Source of the DNA: an uncultured Acetatifactor sp.
Lineage (GTDB): Bacteria > Bacillota > Clostridia > Lachnospirales > Lachnospiraceae
Assembly: GCA_910587755.1 (NCBI GenBank)
Contig: CAJUNZ010000099.1
Location: forward strand, 1 to 9,895
DNA: 9,895 bases
Reading direction: 5' to 3'
Part shown: positions 1-8,545 of the stretch, one piece after another
Layout of the letters: every line of letters begins with the position of its first letter
Numbering within the stretch: position 1 is the stretch's first letter
Position numbers and translations under genes: made by a program
Notes under the pieces: generated by a model
The model's database searches: none
What the model was told of the DNA's origin: nothing
What the model saw: only the letters and a program-made list of their open reading frames with translations

Positions 1-46
1 ACCACCGAGATCTACACTCTTTCCCTACACGACGCTCTTCCGATCT
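1..46. other. Illumina sequencing adapter (artefact)
   Basis: The first 46 bases match the 3' part of the Illumina TruSeq universal (P5-side) adapter, ending in the diagnostic CTTCCGATCT. This is untrimmed library sequence joined to the end of the contig and is not genomic. The true insert begins at base 47. Read on the minus strand, the adapter extends the polC frame to a TAG at 12-14 and encodes a tail ending IGRASCRERV, a peptide typical of adapter read-through. Any protein prediction ending this way is artefactual. Confidence 0.98.
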
Positions 47-3000
47 GCGTACCACCGATCTGCTCCGGAGTAACTCCAAGAGCCTTCGTACTCTGAAACA
101 GAGACATGACATCCTGGCCGTCCAGAGGAATGCTCAGGGGATCCACTCCCGTCAAATCCTGGAGCATACGGATCATGGTGGGATCATCGTGTCCCAGAAT
201 GTCCAGCTTCAGCAGGTTGTGGTCAATGGAGTGATAGTCAAAATGTGTAGTGACAATATCCGTGGTCATATCGTTGGCAGGATGCTGCACAGGAGTGAAA
301 GAATTGATATCCTGTCCAAAAGGCAGCACCACAATACCCCCTGGATGCTGTCCTGTACTTCTTCGGACCCCTGCCACCCCTGCTGCCAGGCGCTCCATCT
401 CGCTCTTGCGCCTGTGCCTCTGCCTCTCCTCAAAATAGTTCTTCACATACCCGAAAGCCGTCTTATCCGCAAGGGTTGCAATGGTTCCCGCCCGGAAGGT
501 CTGCCCTGCGCCGAAGATAACCTCCGTGTACTTATGAGCCTTGGACTGGTACTCACCGGAAAAATTCAAGTCGATATCCGGCTCCTTGTCCCCCTTAAAC
601 CCCAGGAATGTCTCAAAAGGAATGTCAAATCCCTCCTTGTGAAGCTGCTCCCCACAGACAGGACAGTTCCGGTCAGGCATGTCCACCCCCGCCTTGCCCC
701 CGTAAGCTTTTACATCTTCTTCCTCAAAATCCACATAGTGACATTTGCTGCAGTAATAATGGGGACTCAGGGGGTTGATCTCCGTGATGCCCGCCATGGT
801 GGCCACAAAAGAGCTTCCCACACTTCCCCGGGATCCCACCAGGTATCCATCCTCCACGGATTTCCACACCAGTTTCTGAGCAATGATGTACATCACCGCA
901 AAGCCATTCTTGATGATGGAGTTCAGTTCCCTCTCCAGACGCGCCTCCACGATAGCAGGCAGCTGGGGCCCATAGATCTCATGGGCCTTGTCATAACAGA
1001 TCTTGGTCAGGGTCTTGTCGCTGTCTTCAATAACCGGAGGACATTTGTCCGGGCGCACAGGAAAAATGGACTCCACCATGTCAGCGATCATATTGGTATT
1101 TTTGACCACGATTTCAAAGGCTTTGTCACTGCCCAAGTAAGAACACTCCTCCAGCATTTCCTCGGTGGTGTGGAGGAACAGGGGCGCCTGGTCGTCGGCA
1201 TCCTCAAATCCTCTGCCCGCCATGATAATGCGCCGGTACACCTCGTCCTCCGGGTCAAGAAAATGCACATCACAGGTGGCCACCACAGGCTTATGAAACT
1301 GCTCTCCCAGTTTCACAATGCGCCGGTTCACATTCTGAATATCCTCCAGGGACTGGATGCTGCGCACCCTTTCCGCCGTAACCATAAATTTATTGTTCCC
1401 CACAGGCTGGATCTCCAGATAGTCATAAAAATTTACAATTCTGGCTATCTGCACATCACTCTGGCCGTCCAGTAGAGCCCGGTAAAGCTCCCCGGCCTCA
1501 CAGGCGCTGCCTAGAATAAGACCCTCCCTGTACTTTTCCACTAAGCTCTTGGGAATCCTGGGATGTCTGCTGCTGTAATAAGTCAGATGAGACTCAGTCA
1601 CAAGCCTGTACAGGTTGATCCGTCCCATATCGTTTTTTGCCAGAATGATGGCATGGTATGTAGGGAGTTTTTTTACCAGATCCACGCTGGCGGCACCTTT
1701 TGCGTTCAATTGCCCCAGAGTGCGGATGTCCTCCTCCCCCAACATCTGAACAAACCGGATAAAAATCCACGCCGTACACTCTGCGTCATCCACCGCCCGG
1801 TGGTGATTCTCCAGAGAAATGTTCAAGGTCTTGGCCACCGCATCCAGAGTGTGTTTGGCCTGGTTGGGCAGCAGCACCCTGGCAATGCCCACCGTGTCCA
1901 CATAAGTGAGAGGCTCCTCCGCCCCGCCGGCCTTCAGTCCCTGCCGCCTTGCGTTCTCCAGGATGAAACTCATGTCAAACCCTGCATTATGGGCCACAAG
2001 CACGCATCCCCGGCAGAACTCCAGAAATTCAGGCAGTACTTCCTCAATCAGACGGGCATCCTTTACCATATCATCGTTAATGCCCGTGAGCTTCTCGATC
2101 TCAAAGGGAATGGGCACCTGAGGATTGATAAATGCGGAAAATCTGTCCTGTACCTCCCCGCCGCAGACCTTCACCGCACCGATTTCAATAATGCGATTGT
2201 CAACAGGAGAAAAACCCGTGGTCTCAATGTCAAAAACCACAAAGTCCTCGTCCAGTCTCTGTCCCTGGTCCCCTGTGACAATCTCTTTCAAATCGTCCAC
2301 CAGGTAGGCTTCCACACCATAGATAATCTTAAAAAAATCCTGCCTGTCCGGAGCTTTCTCCCCTGCCTCTTTGCACCGGTCTTTCTCCGCCTTATACAGG
2401 CTCTCCCACACATGGTAGGCGTCCGTGAATCCCTGTACCACGCCATGATCCGTTATGGCTATGGCGCGGTGCCCCCATTTGTAAGCCCGCTTCACAATGT
2501 CCTTGGCCTCGGACACACCGTCAAAATCACTCATCTTGGTGTGACAGTGCAGCTCCACCCTTTTGTGTGCTGCCATATCCATGCGCACAGTGGTAAAATC
2601 CAATATCTTTTTGATCCCCACCAGAGAGCCTATGGTGAGCTCATGGTCAAATTTGTCCAGCACAGCCATACCCTTGATCTTTACAAAGGCCCCTGCTTTC
2701 AAATCCTTTAATATCTCCGGCAGAGAATCGTTCCTGACGAAAATCTTCACCGTCATGGTATCTGTAAAGTCCGTCATATCGAACATGAGAATGGTCCGCT
2801 CATTTTTGATGGGCCGGCTGTCAACCTTGATGATTCTGCCCCGGATGACCACATCTCCCATCTCTCCCATCACTTCGTCAATGGGAATGCTCTCGTCCTC
2901 AAAATCCTTGCCATAGATCACATCCGCATTGTCGGAAGACTTTAAGGGACGGGAATAATCGCCGCCCCTGCGGAATTCTCCCCGCCTGGAGTCCCCTCTT

Positions 3001-3797
3001 CCCTGCAAGCTCTTGGTGCTGCCGGAACGGGCGCTCTCCTGGGATTCCCCGGCGCCAAAAGAAAAAGCATTGTTTCCGCCGGCATTTCCTGAGCCCACGG
3101 CCTTTCCGGAAACTGTCCTGCCGGCAGATTTGCCCTTGCTCCCTGATGCTTCCCGGGATTTTCCTGCAGAAGGCATGTCCCCTGCTTCCATCCCGTCCCC
3201 GTCGCTCCTTCTCACATGACGGAAAATTTCATTGACCCGCATCTGGATTTTCAGAGCGTCATCCTCCGCATATTTTCCGGTCTGTGCCTCTTTGTAGTCC
3301 ACTGTGATCCGGGCTTGCAGGCCGCAGCGGTCCAGAAGTATCTTTTCCAGAACCCGTACAAGCTCCTCCTCCTTGCTCCTGTTCAGCACATTGTCCTCCA
3401 CGGTAAACAGGATCTCCTCCTCCCCGGGATAGGAAATGTCTGCCATACGGAAGGCATTGTACTCAATGTGGCTGTACTCCCGCAATTCTGCCAGAATGCT
3501 CTCTCTATAAGCCTGCATCAGGTTCTGGGGCGTATACTGGGATGAAAGGCAAAACCTTTCATATATCCTCACAGTCAGGGCCGTCCTGGGAAAAAGCTGC
3601 TGCTTGATCTCCTTCTCCACAGCCCATAAATCTTCCTTAAATATCAGTCTGGAGCTGAAGAGATAGATGGATATCCGGTCTTTCGTCTTAGTGGCGGACA
3701 CTCGCTCCACGTCTGTCTGAGCCATTTTGTCATGGAGTGTTCCTTCTATCTTCAATGTGGGAAAAACATCAAAAAATGGTTTGGTTTTCTGCATCAT
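47..3797 (-). CDS. polC: DNA polymerase III alpha subunit, PolC type (3' end missing)
   Basis: PolC is the replicative DNA polymerase with built-in 3'-5' proofreading used by Firmicutes at the replication fork. 1250 genuine codons are visible. In order: an N-terminal domain (about 1-190); a Gly/Ser/Arg-rich low-complexity linker (about 195-295); an OB fold (about 310-400); a PHP domain opening with H417-C-H419; an embedded DEDDh exonuclease with D523-I-E525 in the FDIETTGF motif, an AHNAGFD motif, and H666/D671 in HRAVDDAEC; then the polymerase core. The core shows a zinc site (C1016, C1019, C1045, C1048), the catalytic PDIDLNF motif (D1074, D1076), STGQHPGG and LDILGHDDPT. Family members are usually about 1430-1530 aa, so roughly 200-270 C-terminal residues are missing. 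Codon 1251 onward (Q plus IGRASCRERV) and the stop come from the adapter, so this is an assembly truncation and not a pseudogene. The ATG overlaps the ispG stop as ATGA, and a second ATG follows directly. The identification is essentially certain. Confidence 0.97.
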
Positions 3798-4846
3798 TTC
3801 CAGTTATCCAGTTCTTCCTTCAAAGTGTCCAGAAGGGACTCCTCCGGCACCTTGCGGATAATCTCACCCTTTTTTATCAACAGCCCCTCTCCCTCGCCGC
3901 CGGCAATACCGATATCCGCCTCTCTGGCCTCTCCAGGTCCGTTTACCGCGCAGCCCATGACTGCAACCTTCAAGTCCATGGGATAGCCTTCCACAAGCCG
4001 CTCCACCTTGGCCGCCAGACCAATCAGGTCAATCCTTGTCCTGCCGCAGGTAGGACAGGAAACCACTTCCATACCACCCTGACGCAGTTTCAGGGTCCGC
4101 AGAATCAATTTTGCCGCTTTGATTTCCTCCACGGGATCACCTGTCAAAGATACCCGTATGGTATCACCGATGCCCTGATTAAGTATAATGCCCAGGCCCA
4201 CAGCGGACTTAATGCTGCCGCTGGCTACAGTACCGGACTCAGTGATTCCCACATGGAGGGGGTAGTTGGTCCTGGCGGCCAGAATTTCATGAGCCTCCAC
4301 ACACATAAGCACATCGGAGGATTTGATGCTGATCACAAGATTCTCATAGCCAAGTTCCTCCACCATACGCACCTTGTCCAGGGCGCTCTCCACAATGCCC
4401 CCGGCGGTAACGCCCCCGTACTTCTCCAGAAGGGGTTTCTCCAGAGAGCCGCTGTTGACGCCGATGCGGATGGGGATATCCCTCTCCCTGGCCATATCCA
4501 CCACCGCCTTCACCTTCTCGGGTCCACCGATATTGCCGGGATTAATGCGGATCTTGTCCGCTCCGTTTTCCATGGCTGCCAGAGCCATTTTGTAGTCAAA
4601 ATGGATATCCGCCACCAAAGGAATGTGGATCTGCCGCTTTATCTGGGACAGAGCCTGAGCTGCCTCCATGTCAGGCACCGTACAGCGGATAATTTCGCAC
4701 CCTGCCCGCTCCAGCTCCAGAATCTGAGCCACTGTGGCCTGCACATCCTGGGTTTTTGTATTGGTCATTGACTGGATAAGAATGGGATTTCCCCCGCCGA
4801 TCTTCCTGTCCCCTATTCTTATAACTCTTGTACTGTCTCTATGCAT
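3794..4846 (-). CDS. ispG: 4-hydroxy-3-methylbut-2-enyl-diphosphate synthase (IspG/GcpE)
   Basis: IspG is the cytosolic iron-sulfur enzyme of the MEP isoprenoid pathway. It reductively converts methylerythritol cyclodiphosphate to HMBPP, the precursor step for undecaprenyl carriers and quinones. The 350-aa product is the compact bacterial form: an N-terminal TIM-barrel (IQSMTNTKT near the start, then VADIHFDYK, KIRINPGNIG and IRIGVNSGSLE) and a C-terminal [4Fe-4S] domain. The cluster ligands are visible: C264 and C267 in SCPTCGRT, C299 in MGCAVNGPGEA, and E306 in the same motif. I chose the ATG at 4846 because AGGAGGT lies 4 bases upstream and the protein then begins like other IspGs (MHRDSTRVIRIG). 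The frame stays open upstream to a TTG at 4912, which has no ribosome binding site and would add 22 unconserved residues. The stop overlaps the polC start by 4 bp. Gene and function are very secure. Confidence 0.96.
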   Translation of the reverse strand: MHRDSTRVIRIGDRKIGGGNPILIQSMTNTKTQDVQATVAQILELERAGCEIIRCTVPDMEAAQALSQIKRQIHIPLVADIHFDYKMALAAMENGADKIRINPGNIGGPEKVKAVVDMARERDIPIRIGVNSGSLEKPLLEKYGGVTAGGIVESALDKVRMVEELGYENLVISIKSSDVLMCVEAHEILAARTNYPLHVGITESGTVASGSIKSAVGLGIILNQGIGDTIRVSLTGDPVEEIKAAKLILRTLKLRQGGMEVVSCPTCGRTRIDLIGLAAKVERLVEGYPMDLKVAVMGCAVNGPGEAREADIGIAGGEGEGLLIKKGEIIRKVPEESLLDTLKEELDNWK

Positions 4847-4850
4847 ATGA

Positions 4851-4857
4851 ACCTCCT
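4851..4857 (-). promoter_or_regulatory. Ribosome binding site of ispG
   Basis: AGGAGGT on the minus strand is a full anti-16S match placed 4 bases before the ATG at 4846. It decides the start in favour of MHRDSTRV over the upstream in-frame TTG at 4912 and the in-frame ATG (MDYND), neither of which has a comparable site. Confidence 0.85.
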
Positions 4858-4879
4858 GGACTCCAATGATCTTTATGTC

Positions 4880-4908
4880 ATTATAATCCATCCTTCCAGG
4901 ATAATCCA
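4880..4908 (-). promoter_or_regulatory. Candidate sigma-A promoter for ispG-polC
   Basis: A perfect TATAAT (-10) lies at 4880-4885 on the minus strand. With 17-bp spacing the -35 hexamer would be TGGATT (4903-4908), only 3 of 6 matches to TTGACA, and there is no TGn extension. Initiation about 7 bases downstream would give a leader of roughly 27 bases that just includes the ispG ribosome binding site. The placement is attractive in the 145-bp dprA-ispG gap, but the poor -35 keeps this tentative; read-through from dprA is also possible. Confidence 0.4.
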
Positions 4909-4991
4909 CCAAAATATTTTTGCCTGCCCACGGATCTGTCAGTTATTAAATCTATTGAGGGACATATATGGATCTGCACCCCTGCTGAAGG

Positions 4992-6335
4992 TTATCCTTT
5001 CCTGCAGAAATGGCCCGGACTTACCTGTATGGCCAGATCTTCCATGCAGAGCTGCATCAGACAAGTGACCGCCTGCCTGTCTGAAAGGGGCTGGGCCCGC
5101 TCTGAAGCAAAAGCAAGTTCCTGAATAATTTTTTCTGTGGACCTGGGATAAAAATCCAACGCCTGGTATACAGCTGCAAGGTCAGGGGACAATTCCCTTC
5201 CCGCTTCACCCAGAGAAGCCTGTCCTCTCCCCCCGCGCTTTTCCGGCGTAACTGTCTGCTTTGCTTCTGTTTCCTGCCCCTTTTCCGCCACCTTTGCCCC
5301 CTCTGCCTCTGTTCCCTGACCCTTTTCCGCCACAGTCGTCCCCTCTGCTTCCTGACGTTCCTTTGCACAAATCGCATTCCCATTCTCAGGCAAGTTCTTC
5401 CCTGAATCACCTGTTTTTCCGGAGACATACCGCCTTCTTTGTGTCAAAATCCCCGCTTCATGGTTGTTTCTCTTGCTCTCCCAGATTTCCCACACCTCTC
5501 CGGCAAATTCCTCCAGATCCAACACCACTCCTGCTCCCTGCCTGATCAGCCGATTGCATCCATCGCTGAGCCTGTCCGTCACACGTCCCGGCACCACATA
5601 GACTTCCCGTCCCTGCTCCAGGGCCATATCCACCGTAATCAGTGTGCCGCTTTTGACTCTGGCTTCAATCACCACCACCACATCTGCCAAACCGCTGACA
5701 ATACGGTTTCTGGGCGGAAAATTCTGGGGACGCGCAGGCGTTCCACCGGGATACGAGGAAAGTACTGCTCCCTGCTTTACAAGTCTTTCATAAAGCCCTC
5801 TGTTCTGGACAGGGTAACACACATCCACGCCGCTGCCGAGCACACCCACACAATATCCCCCTGCCTCCAGGGCCGCCTCCTGGCTGATGCCGTCAATCCC
5901 CCTGGCCATGCCGCTGACCACCGCTATGCCCCTGCGTCCCAGTGTCTCCCCCAGCAGCCGGGCCACATGCCTTCCGTACTCAGAACAGTCCCGGGCGCCA
6001 ATGACCGCCGCAGTCGGCATATCCTCCTTGGGAAGTTTTCCCCGGAGAAACAATCCAAAAGGAGCATCGGGAATGGTTTTAAGTCTCTCCGGATAACCCT
6101 CCTGCCAGAATGTCAAAAGCTGAATCCCCTCTTTTCTTATTCTGCAGTATTCCTCCTGTGGACGCCATCTGGCCGTAAACCCTGCAAGTCCCTCCACCTG
6201 TCTGGCGGACAGCACCCTGCCCCAGGTCTGTCGATCCGCAAAGTAAACCGCCTCAAATCCGCCGCACAATTCCCACAGCTGATGTAGCTGCCCGTTTCCC
6301 ATTCCTGGAAAACTGCACAGCCAGCAGGCATACAT
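4992..6335 (-). CDS. dprA: DNA-processing protein DprA (Smf) with expanded linker
   Basis: DprA binds incoming single-stranded DNA during natural transformation and loads RecA on it; it is widespread even where competence is unproven. The 447-aa product has a short helical N-terminal domain (about 1-80), then the Rossmann-like DprA core (about 85-295) with VIGARDCSEYG, VVSGMARGID, GVLGSGVDVCYP, the signature NFPPRNRIVSGL and SGTLITVDMALEQGR. Next comes a charged, low-complexity linker (about 300-380) and a C-terminal winged-helix-like domain ending SPGHFCRKG. DprAs are usually about 290-370 aa, and the excess is mostly the linker, which holds a 42-bp tandem repeat. Start choice is uncertain: ATG 6335 gives a family-like beginning (MYACWLCSFPGMG) with a modest AAGGAA 9 bases upstream; TTG 6377 has a perfect AAGGAGG 7 bases upstream and would add 14 residues. 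yifB lies upstream across a 164-bp gap in which I see no gene or clear promoter. Confidence 0.92.
   Translation of the reverse strand: MYACWLCSFPGMGNGQLHQLWELCGGFEAVYFADRQTWGRVLSARQVEGLAGFTARWRPQEEYCRIRKEGIQLLTFWQEGYPERLKTIPDAPFGLFLRGKLPKEDMPTAAVIGARDCSEYGRHVARLLGETLGRRGIAVVSGMARGIDGISQEAALEAGGYCVGVLGSGVDVCYPVQNRGLYERLVKQGAVLSSYPGGTPARPQNFPPRNRIVSGLADVVVVIEARVKSGTLITVDMALEQGREVYVVPGRVTDRLSDGCNRLIRQGAGVVLDLEEFAGEVWEIWESKRNNHEAGILTQRRRYVSGKTGDSGKNLPENGNAICAKERQEAEGTTVAEKGQGTEAEGAKVAEKGQETEAKQTVTPEKRGGRGQASLGEAGRELSPDLAAVYQALDFYPRSTEKIIQELAFASERAQPLSDRQAVTCLMQLCMEDLAIQVSPGHFCRKG
5262..5345 (-). repeat. Two-copy 42-bp in-frame tandem repeat in dprA
   Basis: Two adjacent 42-bp units (5304-5345 and 5262-5303 in coding order) encode EGTTVAEKGQGTEA and EGAKVAEKGQETEA, 14 residues each and identical at 11 of 14 positions. 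They sit in the hydrophilic linker between the Rossmann core and the C-terminal domain, about residues 331-358. Because the unit is a multiple of three, gain or loss of copies would keep the frame. Confidence 0.85.
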
Positions 6336-6350
6336 CTTCTCCCGTTCCTT

Positions 6351-6392
6351 CCAATCCTCCTTCAAAGTACCACCCAAACCCAATCCTCCTTC
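6351..6392 (-). repeat. 13-bp direct repeat, each copy with an AAGGAGG, before dprA
   Basis: The 13-mer GAAGGAGGATTGG (minus strand) occurs at 6380-6392 and again at 6351-6363, offset by 29 bp. Each copy holds a perfect Shine-Dalgarno core (6385-6391 and 6356-6362). The first is 7 bases from an in-frame TTG at 6377; the second is 20 bases from the ATG at 6335, which is too far for standard use. The duplication makes the dprA start ambiguous. Confidence 0.7.
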
Positions 6393-6499
6393 CACAGATA
6401 TGTAAGTATAATTCTATTTCATCAGATCTCAGTTACTGGCTCCTGTTCCAGACACAAATTCCCCCATATTTCCTTCCCGCACATTCTATCTAACAGATA

Positions 6500-8077
6500 T
6501 CAACTCCCCCAATATTCCACAGAAGGCCTGTAGTAAGATGCCTCCATCAGATGTTCCACCCCAATCCGTTCCGCGCCTTCCAGATCCGCAATGGTCCTGG
6601 CCACTCTCAATATCCTGTGGTATGCCCTGGCACTGAGCCTCAAGGATGCATACAACCGCTCCATACATGCTTCCTCCTCCACCCCCAGCGGACAGTATTT
6701 TTCCACGGCAGCAGCACTGATGTCCCCGTTAAACCTGCATCCCGTCCCTGCAAACCGGTCTTTCTGTACTTTTCTGGCCTTCCCCACCCTCTGCCTCACA
6801 GAGGCACTGCTCTCCCCTGCCTTTCTGTCCTTAAGGCTTCCATAGTCCACAGGGGAAAGTTCCACACACAGATCAATCCTGTCCAGAATGGGCCCTGACA
6901 CCCTGCCCATATATTTCCGCACCTGGGTTTCCGTACAACGGCACCGGTTCGCATCAGGGTAATAGCCGCAGGGACAAGGATTCATGGCACAGACCAGCAT
7001 AAAATCACTGGGATAGGTTACATTTCCCCCGATACGGGAAATACTCACCTGGCGCTCCTCCAGAGGCTGCCTCAAAGCATCCAGAGAAGCCCTTTGAAAC
7101 TCCGGCAGCTCATCCAGAAAGAGCACTCCCCTGTGGGCCAGGGAGATCATACCCGGCCTGGGTACCAGACTGCCCCCGATCAGCGCGGCCTGGGAGATGG
7201 TGTGATGAGGCGCACAGAAAGGCCGCTTTGTCACCAAAGCCTCTCCCTCTTTCATCAGCCCTGCCACACTGACCACGGAAGTCACCTCCAGGCTCTCCTC
7301 CAATGTCAGCGGCGGCAGAATCCCGGGAATCCGCTGCGCAATCATGGATTTTCCTGCCCCGGGGGGCCCCGTCATCAACAGATTGTGAAACCCTGCCGCC
7401 GCAATTTCCGCCGCTCTCCTGGCCTGTTCCTGCCCTGCCACCTGGCTGAAGTCAAGCCCTCCCCCTTCTTTTTGATCCTCTCTTCCCAAATCTTCTTTCC
7501 CTGGAACCTGGAACAGATTTCCAGCATCCACAGAAAACACAGGCAGCGTTTCGCTCTCTCCCCTCCCCTGTTCCATCAGAAATCCCATCACCTCCAGGAT
7601 ATTCTCCGCCCCTCTGACCCTGATGCCCGGAATCACCGCTCCCTCCATGGCATTGGCCCTGGGAACCACACACTGACTCACCCCCCGATTCACAGCCTCC
7701 CTGACCACAGGCAGAACTCCCCTGGCTTTTTTCAAACCTCCGTCCAGCCCCAGCTCCCCAAGAAACAGAATGTTCTCCGCTGCCCCTGGCGGGATCATCT
7801 CCATGGCCTCCAGTATCCCCACCGCAATGGGCAGGTCATATGCCGTCCCTTCCTTTTTTCTGTCCGCCGGTGACAGGTTGACCGTAACCCGGCGAGGAGG
7901 CATCTGTATCCCTGCATTTTTCAGGGCAACCCCCACCCTTTCCCGGGATTCCCTTACCTCAGGGCTCAGACTTCCCACCATATTAAATCCCGGAAGCCCG
8001 CTGGCAATATCCACCTCCACGCAGACCAGATAAGCCGATACTCCCTCCAGCGCACCAGATATAATTCTGCTCAGCAT
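6500..8077 (-). CDS. comM: YifB/ComM family Mg-chelatase-like AAA+ ATPase
   Basis: ComM is a hexameric AAA+ helicase that promotes branch migration when transforming DNA is integrated (shown in Vibrio and relatives); clostridial members, often called YifB, are assigned by family only. The 525-aa product is about full family length. It has an N-terminal ChlI-type S5-fold domain (about 20-140; GLPGFNMVG, VTVNLSPAD, YDLPIAVGIL), the Mg-chelatase ATPase domain (about 208-410) and a C-terminal helical domain (about 415-515). Walker A is GPPGAGKS (G237-S244) and Walker B is VLFLDELPEF (D322, E323). The family-typical CPCGYY segment with C368 and C370 follows at MNPCPCG, and the sensor/arginine region GPILDRIDL comes after it. 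The ATG at 8077 has AAGGGG 7 bases upstream. dprA follows 164 bp downstream, the usual Firmicutes pairing for DNA uptake genes. The gene appears intact although a recombinase lies just upstream. Confidence 0.95.
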   Translation of the reverse strand: MLSRIISGALEGVSAYLVCVEVDIASGLPGFNMVGSLSPEVRESRERVGVALKNAGIQMPPRRVTVNLSPADRKKEGTAYDLPIAVGILEAMEMIPPGAAENILFLGELGLDGGLKKARGVLPVVREAVNRGVSQCVVPRANAMEGAVIPGIRVRGAENILEVMGFLMEQGRGESETLPVFSVDAGNLFQVPGKEDLGREDQKEGGGLDFSQVAGQEQARRAAEIAAAGFHNLLMTGPPGAGKSMIAQRIPGILPPLTLEESLEVTSVVSVAGLMKEGEALVTKRPFCAPHHTISQAALIGGSLVPRPGMISLAHRGVLFLDELPEFQRASLDALRQPLEERQVSISRIGGNVTYPSDFMLVCAMNPCPCGYYPDANRCRCTETQVRKYMGRVSGPILDRIDLCVELSPVDYGSLKDRKAGESSASVRQRVGKARKVQKDRFAGTGCRFNGDISAAAVEKYCPLGVEEEACMERLYASLRLSARAYHRILRVARTIADLEGAERIGVEHLMEASYYRPSVEYWGS

Positions 8078-8116
8078 CCAAGCACCCCTTTCCCAACATG
8101 TATCTCACATCTTTTC

Positions 8117-8150
8117 AAAACAATGTTCCTGCTGCTCCAGAACATGTTTT
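8117..8150. repeat. Imperfect inverted repeat upstream of yifB
   Basis: Plus-strand arms AAAACAATGTTC (8117-8128) and GAACATGTTTT (8140-8150) are complementary apart from one extra base and are separated by an 11-base loop. The element lies 40-73 bases upstream of the yifB ATG. It could be an operator, a structure in the yifB leader, or a weak terminator. There is no long T run on either side, so a terminator is less likely. Confidence 0.5.
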
Positions 8151-8327
8151 AAATTCACTTCTGTGGAACACAGCATACATCTGCCAAAAAACAATTTCCA
8201 AACACACACTTACTCAATTTTTGAGACAGCTGTTTCATACAGTGGATTTTTTAGACAAGAGAAACAATTGATTGTCAGAACTTCTATAAACTGAATTTCA
8301 CAAGCATACTTTTTAAACATTGTTTAT

Positions 8328-8427
8328 GAATTGATTTTCATATTTTTTATTCTCAACTGTGGTTTTCTGAAGAAAACTTCTGAATTGGTTTTTAATACTG
8401 ATTGCAAGATTCCAGAATTGGTTTTTA
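8328..8427. repeat. Three dispersed GAATTGRTTTT motifs
   Basis: Plus-strand GAATTGATTTT occurs at 8328-8338 and GAATTGGTTTTTA occurs twice, at 8382-8394 and 8415-8427. Start-to-start spacing is 54 and 33 bp. All three are in the same orientation. In such AT-rich DNA part of this could be chance, but the two 13-base copies are identical. Between the first two copies lies a small hairpin, GTTTTC-TGAA-GAAAAC. Confidence 0.4.
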
Positions 8428-8545
8428 TAACTTTTTATTGTTTGTTATGGTATTTGAAATTGTTTTGAGATGTAATTATTTAAATACTAAGATTATATAT
8501 TGAAATCGCTTTTTATTGATTTATATTTGATTTTATGTTTTGAAC

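Noticed and set aside
189..2711. Long open frames on the plus strand opposite polC (up to about 428 codons)
   Set aside because: They are antisense to well-conserved PolC domains, their translations show no recognisable domain, and they reflect the codon bias of polC.
4982..5007. Stem-loop overlapping the dprA stop (CTGC/GCAG outer, AAGG/CCTT inner)
   Set aside because: The stem is interrupted and there is no T run downstream on the minus strand, so it does not qualify as an intrinsic terminator.
8117..8150. LexA/DinR-type SOS box suggested by GAAC and GTT half-sites
   Set aside because: The Bacillus-type box needs GAAC-N4-GTTC; here the half-sites are separated by 2 or 3 bases, or face the wrong way.
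8155..8238. A 27-codon minus-strand frame with several cysteines (MKQLSQKLSKCVFGNC...), reminiscent of a small modified-peptide precursor
   Set aside because: No Shine-Dalgarno sequence, no neighbouring maturation enzyme, and the length is within chance expectation.
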